Assembly (NCBI GenBank): GCA_902577075.1
Contig: CACGXV010000001.1
Location: 124,001 to 188,000 of the forward strand
Source: an uncultured Pelagibacteraceae bacterium
GTDB lineage: Bacteria > Pseudomonadota > Alphaproteobacteria > Pelagibacterales > Pelagibacteraceae
Length of the DNA: 64,000 bases
Reading direction: 5' to 3'
The position numbers and the translations under genes are program-made. The notes below the pieces were generated by a model. That model searched no databases. It saw only the letters and a program-made list of their open reading frames with translations, and had not been told where the DNA came from. Shown here one piece after another: positions 53,597 to 61,766 of the stretch; the stretch's first letter is position 1, and each line of letters begins with the position of its first letter.

Positions 53597-54504
53597 AAAA
53601 ACTTTTAATTATCTTTTTTATTTTAATTTTATCATCTTTTGCTCAAGCAAAAGATCCGCCTAAAAAATATTTAGATGAAAATTATGTTTTTAAACACTCG
53701 AAATTTATAAAATGGCCAGAGAAAACAGGATCATGGGGTAAAATTGAAACACATGGACGTATCGCACCAAATCCTTGGAATTTAAGATATGAGACAAAAA
53801 TTGTTAGAGATGGAAAATATTCATTACGTTTTGAAATGAGAGATGGTGATTGCCATCGACGAGATTGTGATAGATCTAATAAAGCTGGACGGAGTGAAGT
53901 TATTTTTGAAGGAAATTATCCATCTAGTGCAAAAGGGCATATAGGAAATGTTTGGTATGCATGGTCTATGTATATCCCCGAAGGTACAAATCATATTAGA
54001 CCTGCCTATACAATCTTAGGACAATTTAAAATGCCAAGTGACTATACTAAGCAATTGAATAGAGTTAATTCTTCTGGTTTTGATGAAGATTGTCCCGAAA
54101 TACCAATAGTGTTCAAATTAGAAAGAGAAGGAGTTACAATTGAAAAAGATGGAGTGCTCCAATGCGAAGGGTATGGAAGAGAATTAATTATACCTACAAA
54201 GGCTTTGCACAACAAATGGCATGATTTTTTAATGAACGTAAATTGGACTGATAAAGAGGATGGTTTCATTGATTTATGGATTAATGATAAATTAGTTTAT
54301 CAATCAAAAGGCAAAACATTTGGTAAGTTGCTCAAAAGAAAAAAAGATGGAAAAAAAATGGGACCTAGTTTTCGTTTTGGAATTTACAATGGAAAAAGAA
54401 AAATTCCTGTAAAAACACAAGTTGCTTATTATGATTCTTTTAGAAGTGGAAAAAAATGTAAGAAAACAGCCTTATTTCATGATTGTAATAATTTACCAAA
54501 ATAA
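53593..54504 (+). CDS. Exported heparin-lyase-I-like jelly-roll protein (polysaccharide lyase, PF14099-like) 1
   Basis: I take the ATG at 53593, which overlaps the previous stop. The product (about 303 residues) has a signal peptide (end near AQA-KD). It is then beta-rich with the pattern of polysaccharide lyase 13/14/20-like jelly rolls: YSLRFEMRDGDC...RSEVIF, VWYAWSMYIPEG, ILGQFKM, KWHDFLMNVNWT, GFIDLWINDKLVYQSKG and FGIYNG. These lyases cut uronic acid polysaccharides by beta-elimination. The DGDCHRRDCDRSN insert is notable for its cysteines. The substrate cannot be told. Confidence 0.65.
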   Translation: MKKLLIIFFILILSSFAQAKDPPKKYLDENYVFKHSKFIKWPEKTGSWGKIETHGRIAPNPWNLRYETKIVRDGKYSLRFEMRDGDCHRRDCDRSNKAGRSEVIFEGNYPSSAKGHIGNVWYAWSMYIPEGTNHIRPAYTILGQFKMPSDYTKQLNRVNSSGFDEDCPEIPIVFKLEREGVTIEKDGVLQCEGYGRELIIPTKALHNKWHDFLMNVNWTDKEDGFIDLWINDKLVYQSKGKTFGKLLKRKKDGKKMGPSFRFGIYNGKRKIPVKTQVAYYDSFRSGKKCKKTALFHDCNNLPK

Positions 54505-54507
54505 TTT

Positions 54508-55515
54508 ATGAAAAAAATTTTAATCATTCTTCTATCTCTCTTGTTAATTCCATCATATTCGTACGCTGGTAAATGGCATACAAATATGAAAAAGCAAGAG
54601 AGGAAAGATTTTGCAAATTATGTTCTTAGAAATCAATCTAAAAATAAAATGGTTTTTAATCTTAGAAATGTTCCAAATCGTCCAGGTCTAATAAAATTTT
54701 TTGATAAATTAGAAGATAGAATGGGTGTTGCGGAAAAAGGAATTGAATTTAATTTAAGTTATTCAGATGTAGGGGATGAAATGGACTGGAGTAGGTGGGG
54801 AAGTCCAGGTTTTGCTCAGAGATTTCAAATTATGGAGCCATATAAGCAAACTACAAAAAAAGGAAAAACAAAGTGGTATAGAGTTGGTTATTTTATTCCA
54901 AATGAAGTAGATACCGAGAAACATAATATCTCATTATTTGATTTTAAAATGCTTTATGGAAAAGGTGAAAAAACAGTTGGCCCTTCTTATAACTTAAATA
55001 ACAATAGTTTTGCTTGGTTGTTCAATGGGCCAAATTATAGAGTTTCAAAAAATGAAGTTGATGAACAATTTTTCTTTGATCATTATGTAGTTAATTTGGA
55101 TCAAAAATTTTCTCCGTTGAAAGGTAAATGGGTAAATATTTTGATTAATGCTAAATGGTCTAAAGATGGATTTTTACATTTTTGGATAGATGGTAAGCTC
55201 AGATCTAGTTACTTCGGAGATGTTTTAGGTGGTGCTACTAGTGTGAGATTTAAATTTGGACCTTATAGAAATTATATGACATATGCTACTGATGCAGGTT
55301 TAACAATAAAAGACGCAATTATTCGTTATTCTAATGTGGGTAAAGCAAATTCCTGTGATGAACTATGGAGTGGATGTGATGAAATAACAGGCCAGCTTAA
55401 AAATCAATCCCAAGTACATGGTGCTTCAGCAGTTGTACTTTGCAAACCAGCTGATGCAGATAACGATGGTACTTGTGAAAATCTTGGCTATCCAAATAAT
55501 CCTAGACCTTTTTAA
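54508..55515 (+). CDS. Exported heparin-lyase-I-like jelly-roll protein 2
   Basis: A second, more divergent 335-residue relative of the gene before it, 3 nt downstream. A signal peptide (end near SYA-GK) precedes a beta-rich domain: FNLSYSDVGDEMDWSRWGSPG, WYRVGYFIPNEVD, DFKMLYGKG, GKWVNILINAKWSKDGFLHFWIDGKLRSSYFG and RFKFGPYRNYM. The same blocks occur in the preceding protein. A cysteine-containing tail (SCDELWSGCDE, PADADNDGTCENLGYPNNPRPF) may form disulfides or a small repeat. It ends abutting the convergent umuC gene. Confidence 0.6.
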   Translation: MKKILIILLSLLLIPSYSYAGKWHTNMKKQERKDFANYVLRNQSKNKMVFNLRNVPNRPGLIKFFDKLEDRMGVAEKGIEFNLSYSDVGDEMDWSRWGSPGFAQRFQIMEPYKQTTKKGKTKWYRVGYFIPNEVDTEKHNISLFDFKMLYGKGEKTVGPSYNLNNNSFAWLFNGPNYRVSKNEVDEQFFFDHYVVNLDQKFSPLKGKWVNILINAKWSKDGFLHFWIDGKLRSSYFGDVLGGATSVRFKFGPYRNYMTYATDAGLTIKDAIIRYSNVGKANSCDELWSGCDEITGQLKNQSQVHGASAVVLCKPADADNDGTCENLGYPNNPRPF

Positions 55516-56793
55516 TTAGGCTCTAATCGTTGGGAGTAAGTAAAAATCAGCTGTATCTATTTTAGAAGAATGCTCTCTTCTCATGTTCCATCTTTTTTGA
55601 ACACCAGCACTAGCAAGACTTAGCGTAGATCTTCCGTATCGATAGTTGGTATTATCAATAGACTTCATTAAACCCTTTATTTTCTCGTCTTTTTCACAAG
55701 AAAATAGGTTCTTACTACCATCTTCATTGGATAAACCTGTAAGCATCACACCTGCTTTTTGATAACGGTAACCATTTTTAAAGATAGAGTCTAAAGCAAC
55801 TAAAGCAGTTTTAACTATTTCAATACTATTATTTGTTGAAATTGCAAAATCTATTGTTTTTGAGTTTGAATAATATCCAAATCTACTTTGAAAAGGACTC
55901 GTTCTAACAAAAACTGTAATTGATTTTGCAATTAAAGACTCAGATCTAATTTTTTCAGACGCATTCAAACAATAATTTGCAACTGCTTCTTTTAATTCTT
56001 GGTATTTTTCAATTCTTTGACCAAAAGAACGAGATACAACACAACTTTTTCTTTTTGTTTGTGTTGTCTCTAAATCAATACAAGGAACTCCTCTTAACTC
56101 CATTGCAGTTCTTGAACCCAAAACATTAGAGTTTTTCTTTATCCATGTGTTTGACTTATTTTTTAATTGTTTTGCGTTATAAATTCCGTTTTTATGATAA
56201 AATTTTGTTAACTGTCTTCCCACACCCCATACATCGTTAATTTCAACTTTTTCTAATATTGGATCAATATTTTCAATTCCTATCAAACTTGTTACACCTG
56301 ATTTTTTTTTCTTTGCAATATGATTTGCAACTTTGCTTAAAGTTTTTGTCTTAGCAATACCAATACTAGTTGGAATACCTGTCCACTTTAAAACTGTCTC
56401 TCTGATTTCTCTTCCGACCTTTTCAACTTCATCATCTGAAAAATTCGATAAATCTAAAAAAGCCTCATCAATAGAGTAAACTTCAATAGCAGAATTAAAT
56501 CTTTTTAGAGTTCTCATCACTCTTCTAGATAAATCTCCATATAAAGAATAATTAGATGAAAAAACTTCAACTCTATTTTTAATAATAATATCTTTTGCCT
56601 TGAAGTAGGGCTCTCCCATTTTAATACCTAAAGCCTTTGCTTCTGTTGATCTTGAAATTATACAACCATCATTGTTAGATAAAACGACAACAGGTTTTTT
56701 TCTTATCTTAGGATTAAATAATCTTTCACAAGAAACATAAAAAGAGTTACAATCGATAAGTGCTATTTTTTTAGTATACTGAATGGATGACAT
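55516..56793 (-). CDS. umuC: UmuC, catalytic subunit of DNA polymerase V
   Basis: A Y-family translesion polymerase of 425 residues. The catalytic blocks are [18 protein letters not shown] with the first metal-binding Asp, [24 protein letters not shown] and [11 protein letters not shown] with the second acidic pair. Then come the HhH region ([11 protein letters not shown]) and the little-finger domain, [11 protein letters not shown]. It is the second gene of a umuD-umuC operon, overlapping umuD by 23 nt. It makes DNA synthesis past lesions possible, at the cost of accuracy, under SOS control (see the box at 57171). Confidence 0.96.
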   Translation of the reverse strand: MSSIQYTKKIALIDCNSFYVSCERLFNPKIRKKPVVVLSNNDGCIISRSTEAKALGIKMGEPYFKAKDIIIKNRVEVFSSNYSLYGDLSRRVMRTLKRFNSAIEVYSIDEAFLDLSNFSDDEVEKVGREIRETVLKWTGIPTSIGIAKTKTLSKVANHIAKKKKSGVTSLIGIENIDPILEKVEINDVWGVGRQLTKFYHKNGIYNAKQLKNKSNTWIKKNSNVLGSRTAMELRGVPCIDLETTQTKRKSCVVSRSFGQRIEKYQELKEAVANYCLNASEKIRSESLIAKSITVFVRTSPFQSRFGYYSNSKTIDFAISTNNSIEIVKTALVALDSIFKNGYRYQKAGVMLTGLSNEDGSKNLFSCEKDEKIKGLMKSIDNTNYRYGRSTLSLASAGVQKRWNMRREHSSKIDTADFYLLPTIRA

Positions 56794-57166
56794 AAGTTAC
56801 AACTCCCCAAATAAATATATCTTCATCTTCATTAATTAAAATTCGATCTGTAAATTCTTTAGAACCTGATGTTAAAAATTTTTTATCTCTTTCTTGAACT
56901 AAACTTTTAACAACTAGCTCGTCATGAACATTTGCAATAACTGTTGAGAAATTTTTTGGTGTTAAACTCTTATCAACAACTAATAGATCGCCATCATTAA
57001 TTCCCACATCCATCATCGATTTTCCCTGAACTCTTATGATGAAGGTTGCTGGAACATTTTTGATTAAGTGAACATTCAAATCGATATCTTCCTCAATATA
57101 GTCTGTGGCAGGGGACGGAAAACCTGCACCAGCTTTGTGTAAATAGTAAGGTATAGTTAGCTTCAT
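56771..57166 (-). CDS. umuD: UmuD, self-cleaving subunit of DNA polymerase V
   Basis: A 131-residue S24 peptidase-fold protein. The self-cleavage site A14-G15 is followed by [11 protein letters not shown], and the Ser-Lys dyad is S50 (GKSMMDVGI) and K87 ([10 protein letters not shown]). RecA-stimulated self-cleavage produces UmuD', which joins UmuC as polymerase V. It starts 5 bp from a perfect LexA box, so it is SOS controlled. LexA itself is not in the window, and this protein is too short to be LexA because it lacks a DNA-binding domain. Confidence 0.96.
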   Translation of the reverse strand: MKLTIPYYLHKAGAGFPSPATDYIEEDIDLNVHLIKNVPATFIIRVQGKSMMDVGINDGDLLVVDKSLTPKNFSTVIANVHDELVVKSLVQERDKKFLTSGSKEFTDRILINEDEDIFIWGVVTYVIHSVY

Positions 57167-57170
57167 AAAT

Positions 57171-57185
57171 GTTCTTATTTTGTTC
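57171..57185 (-). promoter_or_regulatory. LexA (SOS) box upstream of umuDC
   Basis: GTTC (57171-57174), a 7-nt spacer and GTTC (57182-57185) match exactly the alphaproteobacterial LexA operator GTTC-N7-GTTC. On the transcribed (minus) strand it reads GAACAAAATAAGAAC. It is 5 bp before the umuD ATG, so LexA would cover the start region. Confidence 0.9.
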
Positions 57186-57277
57186 TAATTAATATCTAAG
57201 TTATTCAATAGTGTCAATCAGGTTGTATTTTGAGTCTGTAACTGAATCAAAAGTGAATCAAAACGTGAACATCGAAA

Positions 57278-57298
57278 CCACATGTTGTATACATGTGG
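57278..57298. promoter_or_regulatory. Perfect 7-bp inverted repeat between umuD and the GFA gene
   Basis: CCACATG (57278-57284) and CATGTGG (57292-57298) are separated by 7 nt (TTGTATA). Within AT-rich intergenic DNA this GC-containing dyad looks like a protein-binding operator. It is 35 bp before the GFA-family gene at 57333, and its centre is about 120 bp from umuD. No regulator is known. Confidence 0.45.
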
Positions 57299-57332
57299 AT
57301 AACTTTAACCATAAATAGTTTGAATATAATAA

Positions 57333-57815
57333 ATGGAAAAAAAGGAAAGCTTAACTGGAAGATGTATTTGTGGTCAGGTTAAATATAGAATTACTGAGAA
57401 ACCTTTATTCACACAAGCTTGTCATTGTAAAGATTGCAAAATTATAACTGGGTCTTCCTATGTAATTAATACAAGCGTTTTAGATAACACTTTAATTATA
57501 GAAGGAGAAGTAGCATCAACAGAACTCAAAGCAGGAAGCGGTGCCACTTCTAATGCATATTTTTGTACCAAGTGTGGAACTTATATTTATACTGATTATG
57601 CCTCAGCTGTTGGTAGATTAACAGTTAGAACTAAAACTTTAGATAATTCAGAAAGTTTTCCACCACAAGTCCATATTTTTACAAAAGATAAAGATCCATG
57701 GCTGAACCTTGCAGAGGATGTAATTTGTTTTGAAAAGATGTATGATCCTAAAAAAACATGGCCAGAGGAAAGTTTAAAAAGATACGGAGAATATTTAAAA
57801 GTTATTAATAAATAA
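57333..57815 (+). CDS. GFA-family zinc-binding protein 1
   Basis: A 160-residue member of the glutathione-dependent formaldehyde-activating (GFA/Mss4-like) fold. The zinc cysteines are visible: GRCICGQVKY (C11, C13), TQACHCKDCKIITGSSY and AYFCTKCGTYIYTD. Many members have no proven activity, so GFA activity should not be assumed. It is followed after 20 nt by a second GFA member, with a different sequence, on the same strand. Confidence 0.85.
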   Translation: MEKKESLTGRCICGQVKYRITEKPLFTQACHCKDCKIITGSSYVINTSVLDNTLIIEGEVASTELKAGSGATSNAYFCTKCGTYIYTDYASAVGRLTVRTKTLDNSESFPPQVHIFTKDKDPWLNLAEDVICFEKMYDPKKTWPEESLKRYGEYLKVINK

Positions 57816-57835
57816 TTTTATTAGGAGATTAAAAT

Positions 57836-58204
57836 ATGAAAAAGTTAACTTGTCACTGCGGAGCAATTGAAGCTGAAGTTAAAATTCCTATAGGTGGTGT
57901 TGAAAAAATCATGCGTTGTAATTGTTCGATTTGTAAAAAAAAAGGTTACATTATTGGAGTGCTTGGTCCTGATGATTTTAAACTTACAAAAGGAGAGGAT
58001 AAGTTAACACTTTATCAGTTTTATACTAATACAGCTAAGCATTATTTTTGCTCTATCTGTGGAATTCATACTCATAATAGACCTAGAAGCAATCCAAAAA
58101 TATATGGTGTAAATATTGCTTGCATAGAAGGTGTGGAGCCATTCGAAATTGATGATGTGCCAGTAAATGACGGTAAAAACCATCCTCTTGATCAAAAACA
58201 ATAA
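57836..58204 (+). CDS. GFA-family zinc-binding protein 2
   Basis: A 122-residue GFA-fold protein with KLTCHCGAIEAEV, IMRCNCSICKKKGYIIG and KHYFCSICGIHTHNRPRSNP, the zinc-binding positions of the family. It is shorter than its upstream neighbour (160) and clearly diverged, so this is an old duplication or a separate acquisition rather than a recent copy. Shine-Dalgarno AGGAG is present about 9 nt before the ATG. The substrate is unknown. Confidence 0.85.
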   Translation: MKKLTCHCGAIEAEVKIPIGGVEKIMRCNCSICKKKGYIIGVLGPDDFKLTKGEDKLTLYQFYTNTAKHYFCSICGIHTHNRPRSNPKIYGVNIACIEGVEPFEIDDVPVNDGKNHPLDQKQ

Positions 58205-58212
58205 ATCTTTTT

Positions 58213-59139
58213 ATGCAACCATTTGTAGATTGTTATAAAAAAGTAAGCAAAGATTGTTTTAAATTTATTAAATCTCAAGAAACTTCCAAAGAAAAATTTA
58301 AAAATAAAGAAAAGATGATTAAATCATTTTTAATTCCAATAAGTTTCTGGATTTCAAATAGAGCAAAAAAATCTAAACCTTATTTAATTGGTTTGGCAGG
58401 AGGGCAAGGAACTGGAAAAACAACTATTAGTTCAATTTTAAAAATCATTCTAACAAATTATTTTAAAATGAATGTTTTTAAAATTTCTATTGATGATTTA
58501 TACAAAACCAGAAAAGATAGAATCAAGTTAGCAAAAACAACTCATTCATTGTTAAAGACAAGAGGCGTTCCAGGAACTCATGATTTAAAATTTATGTTTA
58601 ATCTTTTAAAAAAAACAAAAAGCAAAGGATTTAATAAGTACAGAATTCCTAAATTCAATAAGGCTATTGATGATAGACTAAAAAAAAAGTCTTGGTATTT
58701 AGTAAAAAGAGTACCAGATGTCATAATTTTCGAGGGTTGGTGTGTAGGGGCTAGGGCTGAAAAACAAACAACTTTAAAAAAATCTATAAATTCACTTGAG
58801 AGACAAGAAGATAAAAATTTAAAATGGAGAAAATTTGTAAATTATCAATTGGAAAAAAAATATAAAAAACTATTTTCAAAATTAGACTGCTTATTATTTT
58901 TAAAAGCTGGAAATTTTAAATTATTGCAAACTTGGAGACTTAAACAAGAAGCACTACTTAAATTAAACTCAAAAAATAAGGCAAACAGCAAAGTGATGGA
59001 TAAAAATGAAGTATTAAAATTTATGCAGACATACCAAAGAGTTACTCAAAATATGTTTAAATTTGCCCCAAAATATTCATCAATCGTACTAAATTTAAAT
59101 AGAAATCATCAAATTAAATCAATAAAATATAATAAATGA
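58213..59139 (+). CDS. P-loop kinase, D-glycerate 3-kinase-like
   Basis: A 308-residue P-loop kinase. The Walker A loop is G64-Q-G-T-G-K69-T (LIGLAGGQGTGKTTISS), followed by KISIDDLYKTRKDRIKLAKTTHSLLKTRGVPGTHDLKF, whose RG-PGTHD pattern is typical of GLYK-type glycerate kinases. VPDVIIFEGWCVGAR (Walker B side) comes later. It would convert D-glycerate to 3-phosphoglycerate, feeding central carbon metabolism. It overlaps the TolC-like gene by 4 nt. Confidence 0.78.
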   Translation: MQPFVDCYKKVSKDCFKFIKSQETSKEKFKNKEKMIKSFLIPISFWISNRAKKSKPYLIGLAGGQGTGKTTISSILKIILTNYFKMNVFKISIDDLYKTRKDRIKLAKTTHSLLKTRGVPGTHDLKFMFNLLKKTKSKGFNKYRIPKFNKAIDDRLKKKSWYLVKRVPDVIIFEGWCVGARAEKQTTLKKSINSLERQEDKNLKWRKFVNYQLEKKYKKLFSKLDCLLFLKAGNFKLLQTWRLKQEALLKLNSKNKANSKVMDKNEVLKFMQTYQRVTQNMFKFAPKYSSIVLNLNRNHQIKSIKYNK

Positions 59140-60434
59140 AAAAAATATCTTTAGTAGCTTTTTGTTTAATATCTTTTACGCTAACTGCTAGCGCAGCAAC
59201 TTTAAGTGATGCATTAAAAATTACTTTTCAAAACAATTTAGAGTTACAAGCTGAGAGAAAAAACCTGGAAGTTCAAAAAGAAGTTTTAAATATTTCAAAA
59301 AGCGATTTTTTCCCGACATTGACTTTGTCTGGTACTAAAAATTTTGAAAATACAAATGAACTTACAAATCAAGATGGATCCGATGCATCGATCACAGATA
59401 CGGATACTATGACTTCATCAGTAAAATTAGAGCAAACTTTAATGGATGGTAGTGCTAGAAGTAATAAGTATGAAAAAAGCAAGTTAGGTCTCAATCTTTC
59501 AGAGGCCAAGCTCATTAAAAAAGAACAAGATGTTTTTATGAAAGCAATTGAAGCCTATACAGGTCTAATACTTGCTTATGAAAAATTAAGTATAAATCAA
59601 GAAAATGTAAATTTGCTTCAAAGACAGTTTGAAATAGATAATGCTAGATTATCAAGAGCTCAAATTACTGCAACTGACCTTGCACAATCTCAATCTTCTT
59701 TATCAGGAGCACAAGCAGGCTACATTGGTGCACAAAACAATATTGTAACAAGTAAGCTAAATTATGAAAACATAATTGGACCAATCAATACAAACGAAAA
59801 ATTAAAAAAAATATATAATTCAGAAGTTCCAATTCCATCAAGTTTGGTTGAAGCAAAAAAAATATCCGAACAAAAAAGTCCAGATCTTATAATCGCAGAA
59901 ATAGAGTATGGACAGTCTGAATTAGATGTGAAAATAGCAAGATCAGATTTATCACCGACTGCAAAACTTTCTCTTGAGAGATCATATACTGATGACCTAA
60001 GTGCTACCTATGATGAAAGAGAAAAAGATGTTCTTCAAGCAACTGTTAGTTGGCCTTTTCAATTTGGTGGAAAGAATAAGTCTAATATAAACAAAAATCT
60101 TCAAGTAAAAGGAATGAAAAAATTATTACTTGAAAATGCTTTTAGAAATAATACCCAGGGTGTTACAGCAGCTTGGTCCACTTTAGAGTCATCTAAAAGC
60201 CTTTTAAGAGCTGTTCAATCCCAAGTTAAGGCTGCTGAAATCGCAAATGAGGGAATTAGTTTTGAATATGAAAGTGGTTTAAATAGATCAACCTTCGATG
60301 TGCTTCAATCAAGATCAAATTTAATAAACGCAAAAATAAATCTTGCAGAGGCTGAGAGAAACTATTTATTAGCTCAATATAGATTATTAAAGTCAGCTGG
60401 TTTGTTAAACAGTGATTACCTAAAACTTAGATAA
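59136..60434 (+). CDS. tolC: TolC-family outer-membrane channel protein
   Basis: A 432-residue precursor with signal peptide (end near ASA-AT) and the outer-membrane efflux repeats. Two helical coiled-coil segments (for example TLSDALKITFQNNLELQAERKNLEVQKEVL, and VEAKKISEQKSPDLIIAEIEYGQSELDVKIARSDLSPTAKLSLERSYT) alternate with beta parts, as expected for two OEP domains. It forms a trimeric channel for type I secretion or efflux. No transporter partner lies next to it. It follows the kinase by overlap, and recA comes 108 nt later. Confidence 0.88.
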   Translation: MKKISLVAFCLISFTLTASAATLSDALKITFQNNLELQAERKNLEVQKEVLNISKSDFFPTLTLSGTKNFENTNELTNQDGSDASITDTDTMTSSVKLEQTLMDGSARSNKYEKSKLGLNLSEAKLIKKEQDVFMKAIEAYTGLILAYEKLSINQENVNLLQRQFEIDNARLSRAQITATDLAQSQSSLSGAQAGYIGAQNNIVTSKLNYENIIGPINTNEKLKKIYNSEVPIPSSLVEAKKISEQKSPDLIIAEIEYGQSELDVKIARSDLSPTAKLSLERSYTDDLSATYDEREKDVLQATVSWPFQFGGKNKSNINKNLQVKGMKKLLLENAFRNNTQGVTAAWSTLESSKSLLRAVQSQVKAAEIANEGISFEYESGLNRSTFDVLQSRSNLINAKINLAEAERNYLLAQYRLLKSAGLLNSDYLKLR

Positions 60435-60477
60435 ATATAGACTTTTTCGCTTAATTCTAAAAAGATATTGCTAATGA

Positions 60478-60492
60478 GAACAAAATGTGTAC
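60478..60492 (+). promoter_or_regulatory. LexA-type (SOS) box upstream of recA
   Basis: GAACAAAATGTGTAC has GAAC, a 7-nt spacer, then GTAC. It matches the umuDC box (GAACAAAATAAGAAC) at 12 of 15 positions, including all of the first nine. It is in the same orientation relative to its gene and lies 51 bp before the recA ATG. The GTAC second half differs from the consensus GTTC/GAAC, so the affinity may be lower. Confidence 0.7.
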
Positions 60493-60542
60493 ATTTATTC
60501 TCATGATTCGATTGTTAAAAAACGTAAAAAAAGAGGCAAAAA

Positions 60543-61667
60543 ATGACTAAAAATAACTTAAAAGTGGTTAAAACCGCTAAAGATAAAGAATTGGAAAATA
60601 AGGAAAAAAATAAAGCATTAGACGCAGCAATTAGCCAAATTACAGATAGCTTTGGAAAAGGCTCTGTAATGAAACTTGGAGAACAAAAGGCTATGGACGT
60701 TGAGTCTGTTTCAACTGGATCTTTAAGTCTTGATCTAGCACTTGGTATAGGAGGACTACCAAAAGGTAGAATTATTGAAATTTATGGACCAGAGTCATCT
60801 GGAAAAACTACATTAGCATTACAAGTAGTTGCTGAAGCACAAAAAGCTGGCGGAATTTGTGGATTTGTTGATGCAGAGCATGCATTAGATCCAGTTTATG
60901 CAAAAAAATTAGGTGTTAATACTGAAGAGCTGCTTATTTCACAACCAGATACAGGTGAGCAAGCTTTAGAAATTACGGATACTTTAATTAAGTCTGGCTC
61001 AATGTCAGTACTTGTTGTTGATTCAGTTGCTGCATTAACCCCAAGAGCTGAAATTGAAGGAGACATGGGAGATCATCATGTTGGTCTTCAGGCAAGACTA
61101 ATGTCACAAGCACTAAGAAAATTAACAGGTTCAATATCAAGAACTAATACAATGGTTATATTTATTAACCAAATTAGAATGAAAATTGGTGTCATGTTTG
61201 GAAGCCCAGAAACAACATCTGGCGGTAATTCTTTGAAATTCTATTCTTCAGTCAGAATGGATATTAGAAGAATTGGTGCGATTAAAGATAAAGAGCAAAT
61301 AATTGGAAATACAACAAGAGTTAAAGTTGTTAAAAATAAAGTTGCTCCACCATTTAAAGTAGTTGAATTTGACTTAATGTATGGAAAAGGAATTAGTAAA
61401 GTAGGGGAACTAATCGACCTTGGTGCTAAAGCTGAGATTGTAGAAAAATCAGGAGCTTGGTACGCTTATAAAGGAGAAAAAATTGGTCAAGGTAGAGAGA
61501 ACGCTAAACTTTACCTTGAACAAAACCCAAAAGCTGCAGCTGAAATTGAAATGGCTATTAGAGAAAAAGCAGGCGTTATTTCAAAAAAGATAGAGGGAAA
61601 CCCTTTAAGCGAAGAGAAGGTTGAGGCTCAGAAAAAAGAGGAAGAAGTTCCAACTAAAAAAAATTAG
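60543..61667 (+). CDS. recA: RecA recombinase
   Basis: RecA forms filaments on single-stranded DNA for homologous recombination and activates LexA and UmuD self-cleavage. The 374-residue protein has Walker A G82-P-E-S-S-G-K-T-T90, [29 protein letters not shown] (Walker B), the L1 region with [12 protein letters not shown] and the L2 loop [17 protein letters not shown]. The C-terminus is Lys/Glu-rich. An AGAGGC Shine-Dalgarno lies before the ATG. It is monocistronic, with a terminator at 61691. Confidence 0.98.
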   Translation: MTKNNLKVVKTAKDKELENKEKNKALDAAISQITDSFGKGSVMKLGEQKAMDVESVSTGSLSLDLALGIGGLPKGRIIEIYGPESSGKTTLALQVVAEAQKAGGICGFVDAEHALDPVYAKKLGVNTEELLISQPDTGEQALEITDTLIKSGSMSVLVVDSVAALTPRAEIEGDMGDHHVGLQARLMSQALRKLTGSISRTNTMVIFINQIRMKIGVMFGSPETTSGGNSLKFYSSVRMDIRRIGAIKDKEQIIGNTTRVKVVKNKVAPPFKVVEFDLMYGKGISKVGELIDLGAKAEIVEKSGAWYAYKGEKIGQGRENAKLYLEQNPKAAAEIEMAIREKAGVISKKIEGNPLSEEKVEAQKKEEEVPTKKN

Positions 61668-61690
61668 CAGATAACTTTTAGTTATTAAGA

Positions 61691-61717
61691 AAAGGCGCTC
61701 AATTGGGCGCCTTTTTT
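61691..61717 (+). terminator. Intrinsic terminator after recA
   Basis: AAAGGCGC (61691-61698) pairs perfectly with GCGCCTTT (61707-61714); the downstream T-run reaches 61717. It lies 24 nt after the recA stop and separates recA from alaS. Confidence 0.9.
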
Positions 61718-61766
61718 CCCTTCAGAAGTGTAGACATCATATAAAAATGCTGTATTTTGGCAATAT

